A stretch of DNA of 64,000 nt, from contig JAIELJ010000003.1 in NCBI GenBank assembly GCA_019753105.1, positions 434,001 through 498,000 of the forward strand. Direction: 5' to 3'. Source of the DNA: Hyphomonadaceae bacterium (GTDB lineage: Bacteria > Pseudomonadota > Alphaproteobacteria > Caulobacterales > Aquidulcibacteraceae). Made by a program: the position numbers and the translations under genes. Shown piece by piece: positions 7,881-15,215 of this stretch (position 1 is the first letter of the stretch; each line of letters starts with the position of its first letter). The notes beneath the pieces were generated by a model. It had not been told where the DNA came from. It searched no databases and saw only the letters and a list, made by a program, of their open reading frames with translations.

Positions 7881-8411
7881 CTAGTGAGGGCGAGTGTAGC
7901 AGCCCCACTGTCGCTGCATGCCATTGCTCCAAGCGAGCGCCGTGGCAAAGATTTGCGCTGTCGGGTCAAGAATATCTTGATCGCGATAGGTGTTCCATTC
8001 GCCGCTCCACGTGGCGCGGCTATATTGAAACAACCCCGAGTATGGCCCGGCTGGGTTGACGATCGCCGCCTGGCCTCTCGATTCACATAGCATCACTGCG
8101 TACATGCGCTCTTCGCTATCAGCGTAAGGATGTCTGGCTCGCGCTTCACGGATCCACGCTCGGTATTGGCCGAGGGTTTGTTCATCGACTGCGCCACGAG
8201 GCGCGGGACGCACTGTTGCTTGGTCACCGGACGCGGGCGCTGCAGCAGGCTCTGCAGCAGGCTCTGGCTCAGCGGTGGGCTCGGAGCCCTCTTCGGCAGC
8301 ATCCAATTCAATCCATTCAAGCCAAGCCTGCGGCATCGGATAGAGACTGCCACCGATCCAACCCAAAGCTAAGCCCAGGCCGAGGCAGACAATAATTGCT
8401 CCTAGGCGCAT
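7881..8411 (-). CDS. Secreted or anchored lysozyme-like (transglycosylase-type) protein
   Basis: A 176-residue protein with an N-terminal hydrophobic signal or anchor (MRLGAIIVCLGLGLALGWIGG), an Ala/Glu/Pro-rich linker (about residues 40-75) and a C-terminal domain (about 95-176) resembling the lysozyme-like fold of transglycosylase/Rpf-type proteins. The likely catalytic glutamate lies in MYAVMLCESRG. It is followed by NPAGPYSGLFQYSRATW and a late ILDPTAQIFATALAW helix. The ATG at 8411 is preceded by AGGAGGG at five bases; an upstream ATG at 8441 has no such site. It would act on peptidoglycan in the periplasm. It is convergent with the tandem peptide genes. Confidence 0.65.
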   Translation of the reverse strand: MRLGAIIVCLGLGLALGWIGGSLYPMPQAWLEWIELDAAEEGSEPTAEPEPAAEPAAAPASGDQATVRPAPRGAVDEQTLGQYRAWIREARARHPYADSEERMYAVMLCESRGQAAIVNPAGPYSGLFQYSRATWSGEWNTYRDQDILDPTAQIFATALAWSNGMQRQWGCYTRPH

Positions 8412-8479
8412 TGGTCCCTCCTGCGCGACAATCGCCAACACACTCCCTTATGCCAGAAATGCAACGTGCCCGCATCGTA

Positions 8480-8612
8480 TCGCCGGAATGGCGAATGTCT
8501 GAAGAGGGCCAACGTGAGCCGCCACCTACAAAATCAAGAATGGCCAAGTCGCTCATTTCGTGACGCTGGCGTCAGCAGCCGGCGGCCGGCCTGATTTCGC
8601 CGAAGGCCGCCT
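8480..8612. repeat. Degenerate intergenic repeat, copy B
   Basis: About 130 bases comprising GGCGAATGTCTGAAGAGGGCCAA and then TACAAAATCAAGAATGGCC (8527) to TTTCGCCGAAGG. Both halves align by eye with copy C (7295-7420), and the first half aligns with copy D at 11553-11590. It lies between the lysozyme-like gene and a disrupted small gene. No coding sequence is evident. Confidence 0.45.
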
Positions 8613-8629
8613 CCAACTGGCTCCTATTC

Positions 8630-8833
8630 TCACCCGTCCTCTTGGGAGATAAGAATCGAGAGGGCCCTCATATTCGCTCCGGCGCGACCAATCTGCTGAT
8701 CCACTTCCTCGATGAACCCGGTCAGATGCGCCTTTGCTTCGTTGGTGGACAGCGCCCTTTCCCTGTGGAGTTAGAGCACGTGCTCGAGAAAGATTTCCAT
8801 ATCGAGGTGGTCGGCTAAGCTGAGTACAGACAT
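8630..8833 (-). pseudogene. Small gene interrupted by an in-frame stop
   Basis: From ATG 8833, with AAGGAGG nine bases upstream, the frame reads MSVLSLADHLDMEIFLEHVL. It then meets TAA at 8771-8773 and continues in the same frame as LHRERALSTNEAKAHLTGFI, EEVDQQIGRAGANMRALSIL and ISQEDG before TGA at 8630. Both halves have protein-like, helical composition, and one base change in the TAA would give a 67-residue protein. The excellent ribosome site argues that this was a gene. It may instead be a 20-residue peptide followed by unrelated sequence, or there may be a sequencing error. No family is recognised. Confidence 0.42.
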
Positions 8834-8919
8834 TGCCTGTCGCCTCCTTGCTACACAGCATAGAGCATGGCTGCGCAGCTATTGCCAGCGCTTAGCCTGC
8901 GCCAGAATTCGAGTGTGCG

Positions 8920-9045
8920 ATGGCGTACAGATTGTTCGACAAAGTCGGCGTCCATCTAGCCAAGTTGCGAGCGTCCAGAAAAACTTTCGAACGCAACGCC
9001 AGAATCATCGAAGCGCGAGCGGCGGGCTATTGTTCAAAGAAATGA
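8920..9045 (+). CDS. Possible 41-aa basic small protein
   Basis: A short frame starting MAYRLFDKVGVHLAKLRASR and ending ARAAGYCSKK, strongly basic and helical. It ends eight bases before the ATG of the receiver gene at 9053, so the two could share a transcript. The ribosome site is poor (GTGTGCG before the ATG). No family is recognised. It is included because the composition looks coding and the spacing fits a leader gene; it may equally be chance. Confidence 0.28.
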   Translation: MAYRLFDKVGVHLAKLRASRKTFERNARIIEARAAGYCSKK

Positions 9046-9052
9046 GTTTCAG

Positions 9053-9418
9053 ATGGCGGTGATCCTCGTCGTTGAGGACGATATGATGATCTGCATGGTT
9101 GCAGAAATGATGATGCAAGATTGGGGGCACGAGACGTTATCGGCTAGTGATGAAGAGGAGGCCCTCAAATTCTTGCGGTCGCCACAGCCGATCGATGCGA
9201 TGTTCACCGATATCTATCTTAAGGACGCGGTTCTTGGCGGCTGCAGTCTTGCCCACCAGGCAATCGCGCTCCGGCCACACTTGAAAGTACTCTATACCAC
9301 CGGCAATTTTCTCACCGACAACATGAAAGCGCTGTTCGTGGACGGGGCTCAGTGCTTGGGAAAGCCATATTCGCAAACCCAGCTTCACAACTCTGTAGTC
9401 GAAATGCTCGCGACGTGA
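9053..9418 (+). CDS. Single-domain response regulator (receiver)
   Basis: A 121-residue CheY-like receiver with no output domain. The acidic pair is at D9-D10, the phospho-acceptor is D53 in MFTDIYLKD, the switch Thr is in YTTGN (82-83) and the conserved lysine is K104 in LGKPYS. The form resembles receivers that partner HWE/HisKA_2 kinases, and such a kinase gene follows immediately. Its stop overlaps a GTG (9415) in frame with that kinase, so the two are probably co-translated. It most likely takes phosphate from that kinase and acts by protein binding. The cellular output is unknown. Confidence 0.85.
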   Translation: MAVILVVEDDMMICMVAEMMMQDWGHETLSASDEEEALKFLRSPQPIDAMFTDIYLKDAVLGGCSLAHQAIALRPHLKVLYTTGNFLTDNMKALFVDGAQCLGKPYSQTQLHNSVVEMLAT

Positions 9419-9444
9419 AATCGCCGACGACTGGACGAAACGAC

Positions 9445-10854
9445 ATGCCTGAGCCCGAGATTGCTGTGGCCGACATTGTCGAAACTGTCCCCAGCGCACT
9501 CATTATTCTCGACCAAAACCTCATTGTCCAATCCGCCAATCGCGCCTTCTATCAAACATTCCACACGAGTGCGCTTCAAACAGAAGGCTTTCTAATATTC
9601 AGCCTCGGCAACCGACAGTGGGATATCCCAGCGCTACGCAATTTGCTGGAGAGCGTCATCCCGCACCGGGCGGCAGTTGAGGGCTTCGAAGTTGAGCATG
9701 ATTTCCCGACCATCGGCCAGCGCACCATGCTGGTCAACGCGCGAAAAACTATGCGCGGAGGCGGTCATGACGGCTACATCTTGCTCGCCATCGAGGACGT
9801 CAGCGAAGAGCGCAAGGCTCGCAAGGAGAGCAAGCGCAACTGGCAGCTGACACAGAGCATCGTTGACACCATTCGCGACCCCATGGTCGTGCTTGAAGAC
9901 GACATGACGATTGTGACTGCGAGCAAGGCGTTCTTGACCATTTTCGGGATCACGCAGGCTGAAGTCCAAGGACGGCGTCTTTCTGAACTTTTGCAGCAAC
10001 AATGGGATGTGCCAGCACTGCGGCACTTGATGGAAAAAGTGCTGCCCGAGAACAAGCCAATCGAGAATTTCGAAATCGAGGACGTTTTTCCGGCGCTCGG
10101 CCGACGGGTCTTTAACTTGAGCGCGCGCAAGGTTTTTCAACCGGGCAATCATGCCCACCGTATGTTGCTGGTGTTCGAGGACATTACCGACCGCAAGCGG
10201 CGCGAGCGCGACGCCATCGCGCTCACCAACGAAATTTCACACCGCATCAAGAACAACTTGCAGATCATCGTCGGCCTGATTGCCTACGAAACCCGCTGGA
10301 CCGCGCCGGCGTGTGTGCAGGGCTATCAGGCGATGCAGACGCGCATCGGCGCCATATCTCAATTGTACGATCTGATTTCACAATCTAGCTGTGGTAGGAC
10401 AATCGCCGTGAACGCCTACCTCACGGAAATCGCCAAGAACTTGTCGACAAGCCTGCTCGGGAGCGCCTCCAGCATCACAATAGAGGTCAGAGCCGAGCCG
10501 CTGGAGATAGATCCCGAGCGAGCCGTACCGTTCGGACTTCTGGTCAACGAACTGGCGACCAACGCGATCAAACACGCGTTTCCAGATGGCGCAGGGAAGG
10601 TCGTGCTCAGCGTCGTGCAAGCCGGCAGTGACCTTGAATTATGCGTCTCTGACAACGGCATAGGCATAAAAGACAAGGATGCAGCTTCCAAAAAGGCATC
10701 CGAGACGCGGGGCTCGGACTACGTGGCGATCTTTGTGCGCCAGTTGGGCGGAGCCATTGCCCCCTCGCTCGTGGAAATCACCGGAACAACAGTCAGAGTA
10801 CTGTTTCCCTTGCGCTTAACCCCTTCGGGCGGGGCCGAGCCTGTGGCGGCGTGA
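9445..10854 (+). CDS. PAS-PAS histidine kinase of HisKA_2/HWE type
   Basis: A cytoplasmic sensor kinase of about 469 residues with no membrane segment. It has two PAS domains (about residues 10-120 and 135-245), alike in sequence, each with a WDIPALR/WDVPALR-like segment and a closing VEDVSEERK or FEDITDRKR. A HisKA_2-type box follows with the likely phospho-histidine H266 in NEISHRIKNNLQI. The ATPase domain has the N-box NELATNAIKHAF (N373) and DNGIGIKD. The start was put at ATG 9445; a GTG at 9415, overlapping the receiver stop, is an alternative. PAS domains in such kinases often bind small ligands or flavin, but no LOV-type cysteine motif was seen. Confidence 0.88.
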   Translation: MPEPEIAVADIVETVPSALIILDQNLIVQSANRAFYQTFHTSALQTEGFLIFSLGNRQWDIPALRNLLESVIPHRAAVEGFEVEHDFPTIGQRTMLVNARKTMRGGGHDGYILLAIEDVSEERKARKESKRNWQLTQSIVDTIRDPMVVLEDDMTIVTASKAFLTIFGITQAEVQGRRLSELLQQQWDVPALRHLMEKVLPENKPIENFEIEDVFPALGRRVFNLSARKVFQPGNHAHRMLLVFEDITDRKRRERDAIALTNEISHRIKNNLQIIVGLIAYETRWTAPACVQGYQAMQTRIGAISQLYDLISQSSCGRTIAVNAYLTEIAKNLSTSLLGSASSITIEVRAEPLEIDPERAVPFGLLVNELATNAIKHAFPDGAGKVVLSVVQAGSDLELCVSDNGIGIKDKDAASKKASETRGSDYVAIFVRQLGGAIAPSLVEITGTTVRVLFPLRLTPSGGAEPVAA

Positions 10855-10962
10855 GAGACAATTACGCGAACCGGCTCACGATCGCCGTGCAGCCCGATAC
10901 TGTTTGCACACCGCGCAAACGCTAATGGTCAATCGTGTAAACACGAGCGAAGCCCCGGGCCG

Positions 10963-11490
10963 CTACTGCGCCGGGGTCATTGTAACCGTTGATGGGAATT
11001 CTGGATTTGGAGATGGTTCTTGCGCGGTCTCCGTCCAGGAGACGATGGTGCGAAGCGTGCGGGTTTGCGGCTCGTCCGCGACCATAACATCTTCATCGTA
11101 TTCCAAATCAATGCGTCCGGGCGACGCGGCTATCACGCGATAGTCGCGAAAGTTGCCGAGCAGAAAAGCTCTCTCATCATGCGGTGAGACAAAGGCCAGA
11201 TAGACACGAAGGCCGTTCATGGCGGGATCGCCACTCCCAATTCCGTACATGCGCACCGCGCCGACGTTCGACATGTCCGGAAGATCGTTAAACTTGACCA
11301 CTGCAAACGCTGCGATTGCTGGATCGTCTTGAGCGAGCGGGTTCCATGTTTGGGGCTCGCCGTCACCTTCAACGAAACGCGCCGGCGCCTCGACGCTGGC
11401 CGGGGCGGTCGGGGTGGAAGGGTTGCAACCCGCGACGGTGAGGCAACCAGCTATCAGCACCGCAGAAATTGACACGCGACAGATCGACAT
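10963..11490 (-). CDS. Predicted lipoprotein, unknown function
   Basis: A 175-residue protein with an N-terminal lipoprotein signal whose lipobox reads LTVAGC (cysteine near residue 22), then a Thr/Pro/Ala linker. The body has mixed strands such as VRMYGIGSGDPAMNGLRVYLAF and RTIVSWTE. Asn follows the cysteine rather than Asp, so sorting to the outer membrane is plausible. It is a single gene with no operon partners, and its start ATG at 11490 lies about 15 bases after a GGGGGG-type run. No family is recognised. Confidence 0.65.
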   Translation of the reverse strand: MSICRVSISAVLIAGCLTVAGCNPSTPTAPASVEAPARFVEGDGEPQTWNPLAQDDPAIAAFAVVKFNDLPDMSNVGAVRMYGIGSGDPAMNGLRVYLAFVSPHDERAFLLGNFRDYRVIAASPGRIDLEYDEDVMVADEPQTRTLRTIVSWTETAQEPSPNPEFPSTVTMTPAQ

Positions 11491-12162
11491 CAGCCCCCCA
11501 CACCATAACCTAATACCTCGCTAAACGCCGCTCTGCTCAAAGGCAAGTTCAGGGTGGCCAGTGTCGGAAAAGGGCCAATCATTGCCGCCCAGACAAATTC
11601 TTACCAGCGGCAGGTTCGAGTCAACTCGGCCGATTGGGCTCGCTATCGGCGAAAGATCTGACTCTCTCATCACCCATTCCCGAGGACCCATAAACACGTC
11701 TGCGTGTGGATGAGCACGCATCGATTCCGAGCATAGATTTCGAGCACGCGCGTCTATCGGCCCCGGATTCGCGGGCTTTGCCTGCGCTCCGGGGATGGGT
11801 GAAGCGGGGATAGATCGAAACTTATCCGACCCACTCGAAACCACACGTATCATGCACTCGTCCGCATCAACGGAGGGGCGTATGGATCCAACCCAGCGTG
11901 AAGCGGACCGTGATTAGCGAGATTAGGCGGCGGGGATTGAAACCGTCGCGGTCCGGGGATCGATGGTGGATCGACCCGCTCGCCGCTGGCGCACAGGGCC
12001 CGGAGTGAACAGCTCCTCATCTCTTGCGCGAGCGTCAAGATCGCGGGGACGCTGAGCGAAACGCGCAGTCTCTCATCTATCTTTCGGCGCCTTAGCGCGT
12101 CAGCTCAGCGTCCCGCCCTCCGATCGCGTTTCACATCGAAGCGCGGCGATGCAAACGCGTGG
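11491..12162. other. Long intergenic region with repeat copy D and a large stem-loop
   Basis: About 670 bases with no convincing gene. It holds a degenerate repeat half at about 11553-11590 (GTGGCCAGTGTCGGAAAAGGGCCAA). A weak 36-codon frame starts at GTG 11898 (MKRTVISEIRRRGLKPSRSG, ending at 12008). A large inverted repeat follows at 12046-12114. Two overlapping minus-strand frames across 11521-12038 are rich in Pro/Arg/Ser, lack ribosome sites and were not accepted as genes. Confidence 0.5.
12046..12114. repeat. Large nested stem-loop, 12-bp plus 6-bp arms
   Basis: Outer arms GGGACGCTGAGC (12046-12057) and GCTCAGCGTCCC (12103-12114) are a perfect 12-bp match. Inside them ACGCGC (12061-12066) pairs with GCGCGT (12095-12100). 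The loop of about 28 bases is rich in pyrimidines (TCTCTCATCTATCTTTC). It lies just beyond the 3' end of the coiled-coil paralogue at 12163. It could be a transcription or stability element for that minus-strand gene, or an unannotated RNA. Confidence 0.5.
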
Positions 12163-13842
12163 CTAGCCCGCAGCCGCGTCGATGAGCAGGAACGCTTTTG
12201 TCGCGTCCGCATTCATGGCCGCGCGTCCGCGTCCGATGAGTTCGGCGATGCGCGAGCCTTCGTGACGCAAGAACTGCATTGCTTCCTGATTGGCCTCGGG
12301 CGTTTGCGCGAGGAAATCGGAAAGCCGCTGCGTGGCGTCGGGCGCAGCATCATAAACAGCGCGCCGCCGCGCTTGTGTGCCAGAGCGCGCGCGTTGCGCG
12401 ATGCGCTCAAGCGCGGACGGAGAGAACACTTGGTCGAGCCGCAAGCCAGCTTGTTCGATCGCGCTCACGACCGGCAAGCCGTTCGGGCGCGGCTCGGAAA
12501 TCTGGCGGCGCAAGTGCGCAACGGGATCTTCCGCCGGTTCGCGCCGCGCCGGCTGACGCGCTTGGTCGCCGTCATCGACGTTGGAAAGCAGATCGCGCCA
12601 CGTCCAATCGCCGCCCTGCGGCTGCGTGGACTCGCGCGGCGGCGGCACTTCTCTGCGTTGCGTGCGTGGCAGCGGGGCGCTTTCCAGCGGATCGGTCTCA
12701 TCGCGCCAGGCCGTGTCATAGCCCGGCGGTTCAGGCGCTTGGCGCAGCTGCGGATTGGAGCGCTGCCGAGGGCCGCGCGTTTGCTGCGCAGGCGCAGGCG
12801 GCACTTCGTCCTCGATCGCGTGCCGCGCGCCGACAGCCGCTGCACGCGCTGCATCCGCCGCTTCGCGCAAACGCTCCAGCGCCATCGCGGCTTCGCGCTC
12901 CACGCCAACGGCTTCGTTGCGAATGAGATCAGCGGCGCGCTTGGCATCGTCGATCGCGCGCACCGTAGTTTCGCGCACCGCGCCCGCCGTCGAGTTCGCG
13001 GCAAGCGTTGCAGCGTCCGCCGATTGGCGCGCCGCGTCGGTGAGGTTGGTGGCCTTGGCCAGAATATCGAGCGCGTTGGAGAGCGCTGTTTCCAAGCGCA
13101 AAGCAGAATCCGCACTCGCTTGCGCAGCGCCCGTGAGGTGCGCGGTGCGATCCGTGATCAACGCAGCGGCGGCGCCGAAAGAGGTGAGGCGGTGGTCAAG
13201 CGCCTGGTCGGCGGCATGCACTTCCTTTTCCGCCTGCGTCGCGGCTTCCGAGATTGCCGCGGTGTGCCGCGAAATGCTGGTCGAGATAGTTTGCGCTTGG
13301 CGCGTGAGTTCATCGGAGATGCGCAGCAATTCACCGCGCTCGCGTTCCATGCCGGTGATCAATTGGTCGGCGCCGGCCTTGGCGCGGCCTTCAATGTGTT
13401 CAACCGCACTGGCTTGGCGTGTGATGTGGCCTTCGACTTCCTTCAGCCGCGCCAATGTTTTCTCCAGCGCGCGATCGAGCGTGTTGATCTCGCCGCGCAC
13501 GCTGGTGGCGAGCTGCTGTGCGGCCGCCTCAGCCGAGCGCTCGGGATTGAGCAACCGATCCGCCGCATCCGCCAAGCGCCGCGCTTCAGACCGCGCACGT
13601 GCACTCTCGCGCGCCGCCAGGCCGGAGAACCACGCCATCATGGCAGGGAGAACAAGCGCCGCCGCCAGCGCGCCCATCTCGACGCCGCTCATCGCTTGCA
13701 CGCGCTCAAAGCCCATCAGCGCAATCGCGGCCGCGAGTCCGCCAATAATCCAGACAATGCCGACAACCAGCGCCAGCATGCCAATCAGCGCTCCAGGGTC
13801 GGGGCTGCGTTCAGGCGCGGAGGCTTGCGTCTGGTCGTTCAT
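12163..13842 (-). CDS. Membrane-anchored coiled-coil protein, paralogue 2
   Basis: A 559-residue relative of the protein at 2977-4815, of unknown function. After a short Gln/Pro-rich start come two hydrophobic segments (about residues 20-45 and 53-75). A long Ala/Glu/Arg-rich helical region follows (about 80-340), with heptad-like NTLDRALEKTLARLKEVEGH. A disordered Pro/Arg/Gln linker (about 345-460) leads to a C-terminal block: LDQVFSPSALERIAQRARSG, QARRRAVYDAAPDATQRLS and ATKAFLLIDAAAG. Helices, linker and C-terminal block match the paralogue in order. Start ATG 13842 follows GGTGGGA; GTG 13860 is possible. The coiled coil and TM pair suggest an inner-membrane scaffold. Confidence 0.75.
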   Translation of the reverse strand: MNDQTQASAPERSPDPGALIGMLALVVGIVWIIGGLAAAIALMGFERVQAMSGVEMGALAAALVLPAMMAWFSGLAARESARARSEARRLADAADRLLNPERSAEAAAQQLATSVRGEINTLDRALEKTLARLKEVEGHITRQASAVEHIEGRAKAGADQLITGMERERGELLRISDELTRQAQTISTSISRHTAAISEAATQAEKEVHAADQALDHRLTSFGAAAALITDRTAHLTGAAQASADSALRLETALSNALDILAKATNLTDAARQSADAATLAANSTAGAVRETTVRAIDDAKRAADLIRNEAVGVEREAAMALERLREAADAARAAAVGARHAIEDEVPPAPAQQTRGPRQRSNPQLRQAPEPPGYDTAWRDETDPLESAPLPRTQRREVPPPRESTQPQGGDWTWRDLLSNVDDGDQARQPARREPAEDPVAHLRRQISEPRPNGLPVVSAIEQAGLRLDQVFSPSALERIAQRARSGTQARRRAVYDAAPDATQRLSDFLAQTPEANQEAMQFLRHEGSRIAELIGRGRAAMNADATKAFLLIDAAAG

Positions 13843-13956
13843 TGGATCGTTTCCCACCACGGCGCGGAAGCTTCCGCGCGCTCATTCCACGGAAACGCAA
13901 CAAGTGGGGCCAATCAAGGGCGAATGGCGCCGCAAACAGCGATGTTCGTTGAAGAT

Positions 13957-14115
13957 TTAATCAGCTTGCGCTTGGCAGCTCTCGGCCGCGCACGGCCGAT
14001 CAGCGCCGGCGTTGCCTTCAACGCGCTCAACCGTGACGCCAACCCATGCCAAAGCGGCCGCGATAATCGCGTCGCGGATGGCGGTCAGCACTCCAGCAAT
14101 CAAAGTCGCAAGCAT
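13957..14115 (-). CDS. Small membrane protein (52 aa), unknown function
   Basis: A 52-residue protein with one membrane helix near residues 4-27 (MLATLIAGVLTAIRDAIIAA then ALAWVGVTVERV) and a short polar tail with two cysteines (PCAAESCQAQAD). ATG 14115 was chosen because GAGG lies nine bases upstream; a longer reading to 14166 adds only an Arg-rich extension. It is encoded just upstream of the coiled-coil paralogue on the same strand, about 115 bases apart, so co-transcription is possible. No family is recognised. Confidence 0.45.
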   Translation of the reverse strand: MLATLIAGVLTAIRDAIIAAALAWVGVTVERVEGNAGADRPCAAESCQAQAD

Positions 14116-14267
14116 CGCCCTACACCTCAATGCAGCAGGCGCTATGTGCGCTCGCCGGCGCCGCATCGCAAGTGCGGTCGGCGGTTGTTTGCGCCGATTG
14201 CTGAATTGTTCGCTACAGCCAATGCCGCAGCCTTGACCGGCGCTGGCGCATCGCTAGTTTGGCTGTG

Positions 14268-14627
14268 ATGTTACAACATAACGCTCCCGCAGCCGGTCGT
14301 CGCGCTCACATCGCACATGCGGCGGTCGTGGGCCTGCACGCGCTCTGCTGTGGGTTGCCGGCGCTCGCCCTGCTTGCGGCGGCGCTCTCGGGGGCTGCCT
14401 CGGGCGTCGTGTTAGCCTCTGATTTTGTTCATCAAATCCATGATTTCGTGCACGCATACGAAGTCTGGATCCTGGCTATCTCTGCGGCATTGGTGGTCGG
14501 GGGAGGTTGGCTCGAGGTCAGCCATCGTCGCCACGGCCATCAGGCCGGATTTCCCTGGCTTTTTGCGCTCTCGGCCGCGTGTTTTGTTTTCAACGTAGGA
14601 ATCGTGCTCGCGCACCGGGCAGTTTAA
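14268..14627 (+). CDS. Small membrane protein with Cys-Cys motif, MerC-like in layout
   Basis: A 119-residue membrane protein with about three hydrophobic segments: near residues 18-48, 62-82 and 93-117. The first holds a Cys-Cys pair in HALCCGLPALALL. Between segments lie His-rich stretches (DFVHQIHDFVHAYE and EVSHRRHGHQAGF). Cysteine pairs in a first membrane helix with histidines in loops recall MerC/MerT-type metal transporters, but the sequence is not close enough to assert this. It stands alone ahead of the interrupted kinase. Inner membrane is the likely site; metal transport or sensing is a guess. Confidence 0.55.
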   Translation: MLQHNAPAAGRRAHIAHAAVVGLHALCCGLPALALLAAALSGAASGVVLASDFVHQIHDFVHAYEVWILAISAALVVGGGWLEVSHRRHGHQAGFPWLFALSAACFVFNVGIVLAHRAV

Positions 14628-14684
14628 CCAAAATTCACCCTACGCTGGCAGCGTGTCCCCAACAGTTTCGGGGCCTGCCTTATT

Positions 14685-15215
14685 ATGCATCAACGTCCGG
14701 TACCGGCGCTCGCCTGCGCGGCCGAAACGCGCCGCCGAGAGATGCCGGCCTCAATTGCGCTGATCATCCTCACCGGCGGCATAGCCGCCGCTATCATGGG
14801 CGGGTCTGGGCCGGTCGGCTGGGCGGCCGTGATGTCGCTCTTCCTGATCGTCGATACCGAACTCTATCGCCGACTAGAGGTCGCGAACGCCAAGATCGAG
14901 GGCAAGGTCATGGCCGCATTGGCGGCGTGGTCCTTCGCCAGCGCTGCCTTCTATGCGACCCTGCCGGCCGCACTTTGGCTCAACGGCGAGGCGGCGGGCG
15001 CCGCTGCCGCGATGGTGCTTTGGGTGGCCGGCGTCGTTCGCCACTTCAGCCCTGGCGTGTCGGGTGGTTGGCCAATCGCGATCGCCGGCGCTGCGCCGCC
15101 GGCGCTGCGCCGCCGGCGCTTTCGATTCTGGTGTCGCCGCTCCTTATCGCTTCGATGGCGGCGCGACCGGATTGGGATTCCGCGATTATCGCCGCGATCG
15201 GTGGCGGCGCACTGA
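14685..15215 (+). pseudogene. N-terminal membrane module of the hybrid kinase, frameshifted
   Basis: This frame encodes five or so membrane helices (about residues 20-140), including ASIALIILTGGIAAAIMGGS and MAALAAWSFASAAFYATLPA. After IAIAGAAPPAL it goes out of frame into an Arg-rich tail ending at 15215. The frame break coincides with a tandem duplication of the 14-base unit GCCGGCGCTGCGCC (15084-15111). Removing one unit joins this frame exactly to SILVSPLLIASMAARPDWD of the kinase body downstream. The original gene therefore ran 14685-17416 and encoded about 905 residues. A later ATG at 14742 is an alternative start. The break could be real, phase-variable or an assembly error. Confidence 0.75.
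15084..15120. repeat. 14-bp tandem repeat (2.6 copies) causing a frameshift
   Basis: GCCGGCGCTGCGCC occurs at 15084-15097 and 15098-15111, followed by a partial copy GCCGGCGCT to 15120. Because 14 is not a multiple of three, gain or loss of a unit switches the frame of the hybrid kinase. With one full unit fewer, the reading frames before and after the array fuse without a gap. Confidence 0.9.

Noticed and set aside
7448-8086. Minus-strand frame of 212 codons over the peptide genes
   Set aside because: It runs through the two strongly supported plus-strand peptide genes and the terminator, has an Arg/Gly-rich composition, and its apparent internal repetition simply mirrors the duplication of the peptide gene unit.
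8553-8861. Minus-strand frame of 102 codons overlapping the disrupted small gene
   Set aside because: Arg/Ser-rich shadow with no ribosome site; the other frame has AAGGAGG and a helical composition.
11521-12038. Two overlapping minus-strand frames (110 and 62 codons)
   Set aside because: Both are Pro/Arg/Ser-rich, lack ribosome sites and recognisable domains, and cover a degenerate repeat half; they look like chance open frames in GC-rich DNA.
12262-14268. Plus-strand 668-codon frame opposite the coiled-coil paralogue
   Set aside because: Arg/Ala-rich reverse complement of a repetitive Ala/Glu coiled-coil gene. It has no ribosome site and ends in the membrane-protein gene.
15084-15120. CRISPR array
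   Set aside because: The repeats are adjacent without spacers; this is a simple tandem duplication. No CRISPR array or cas gene was seen anywhere in the window.
14507-15130. Upstream extension of the hybrid kinase frame to 14507
   Set aside because: It overlaps the membrane-protein gene at 14268 and the true N-terminal helices in another frame; the sequence is Arg/Pro-rich. The real upstream part is the frame from 14685, joined through the 14-bp repeat.
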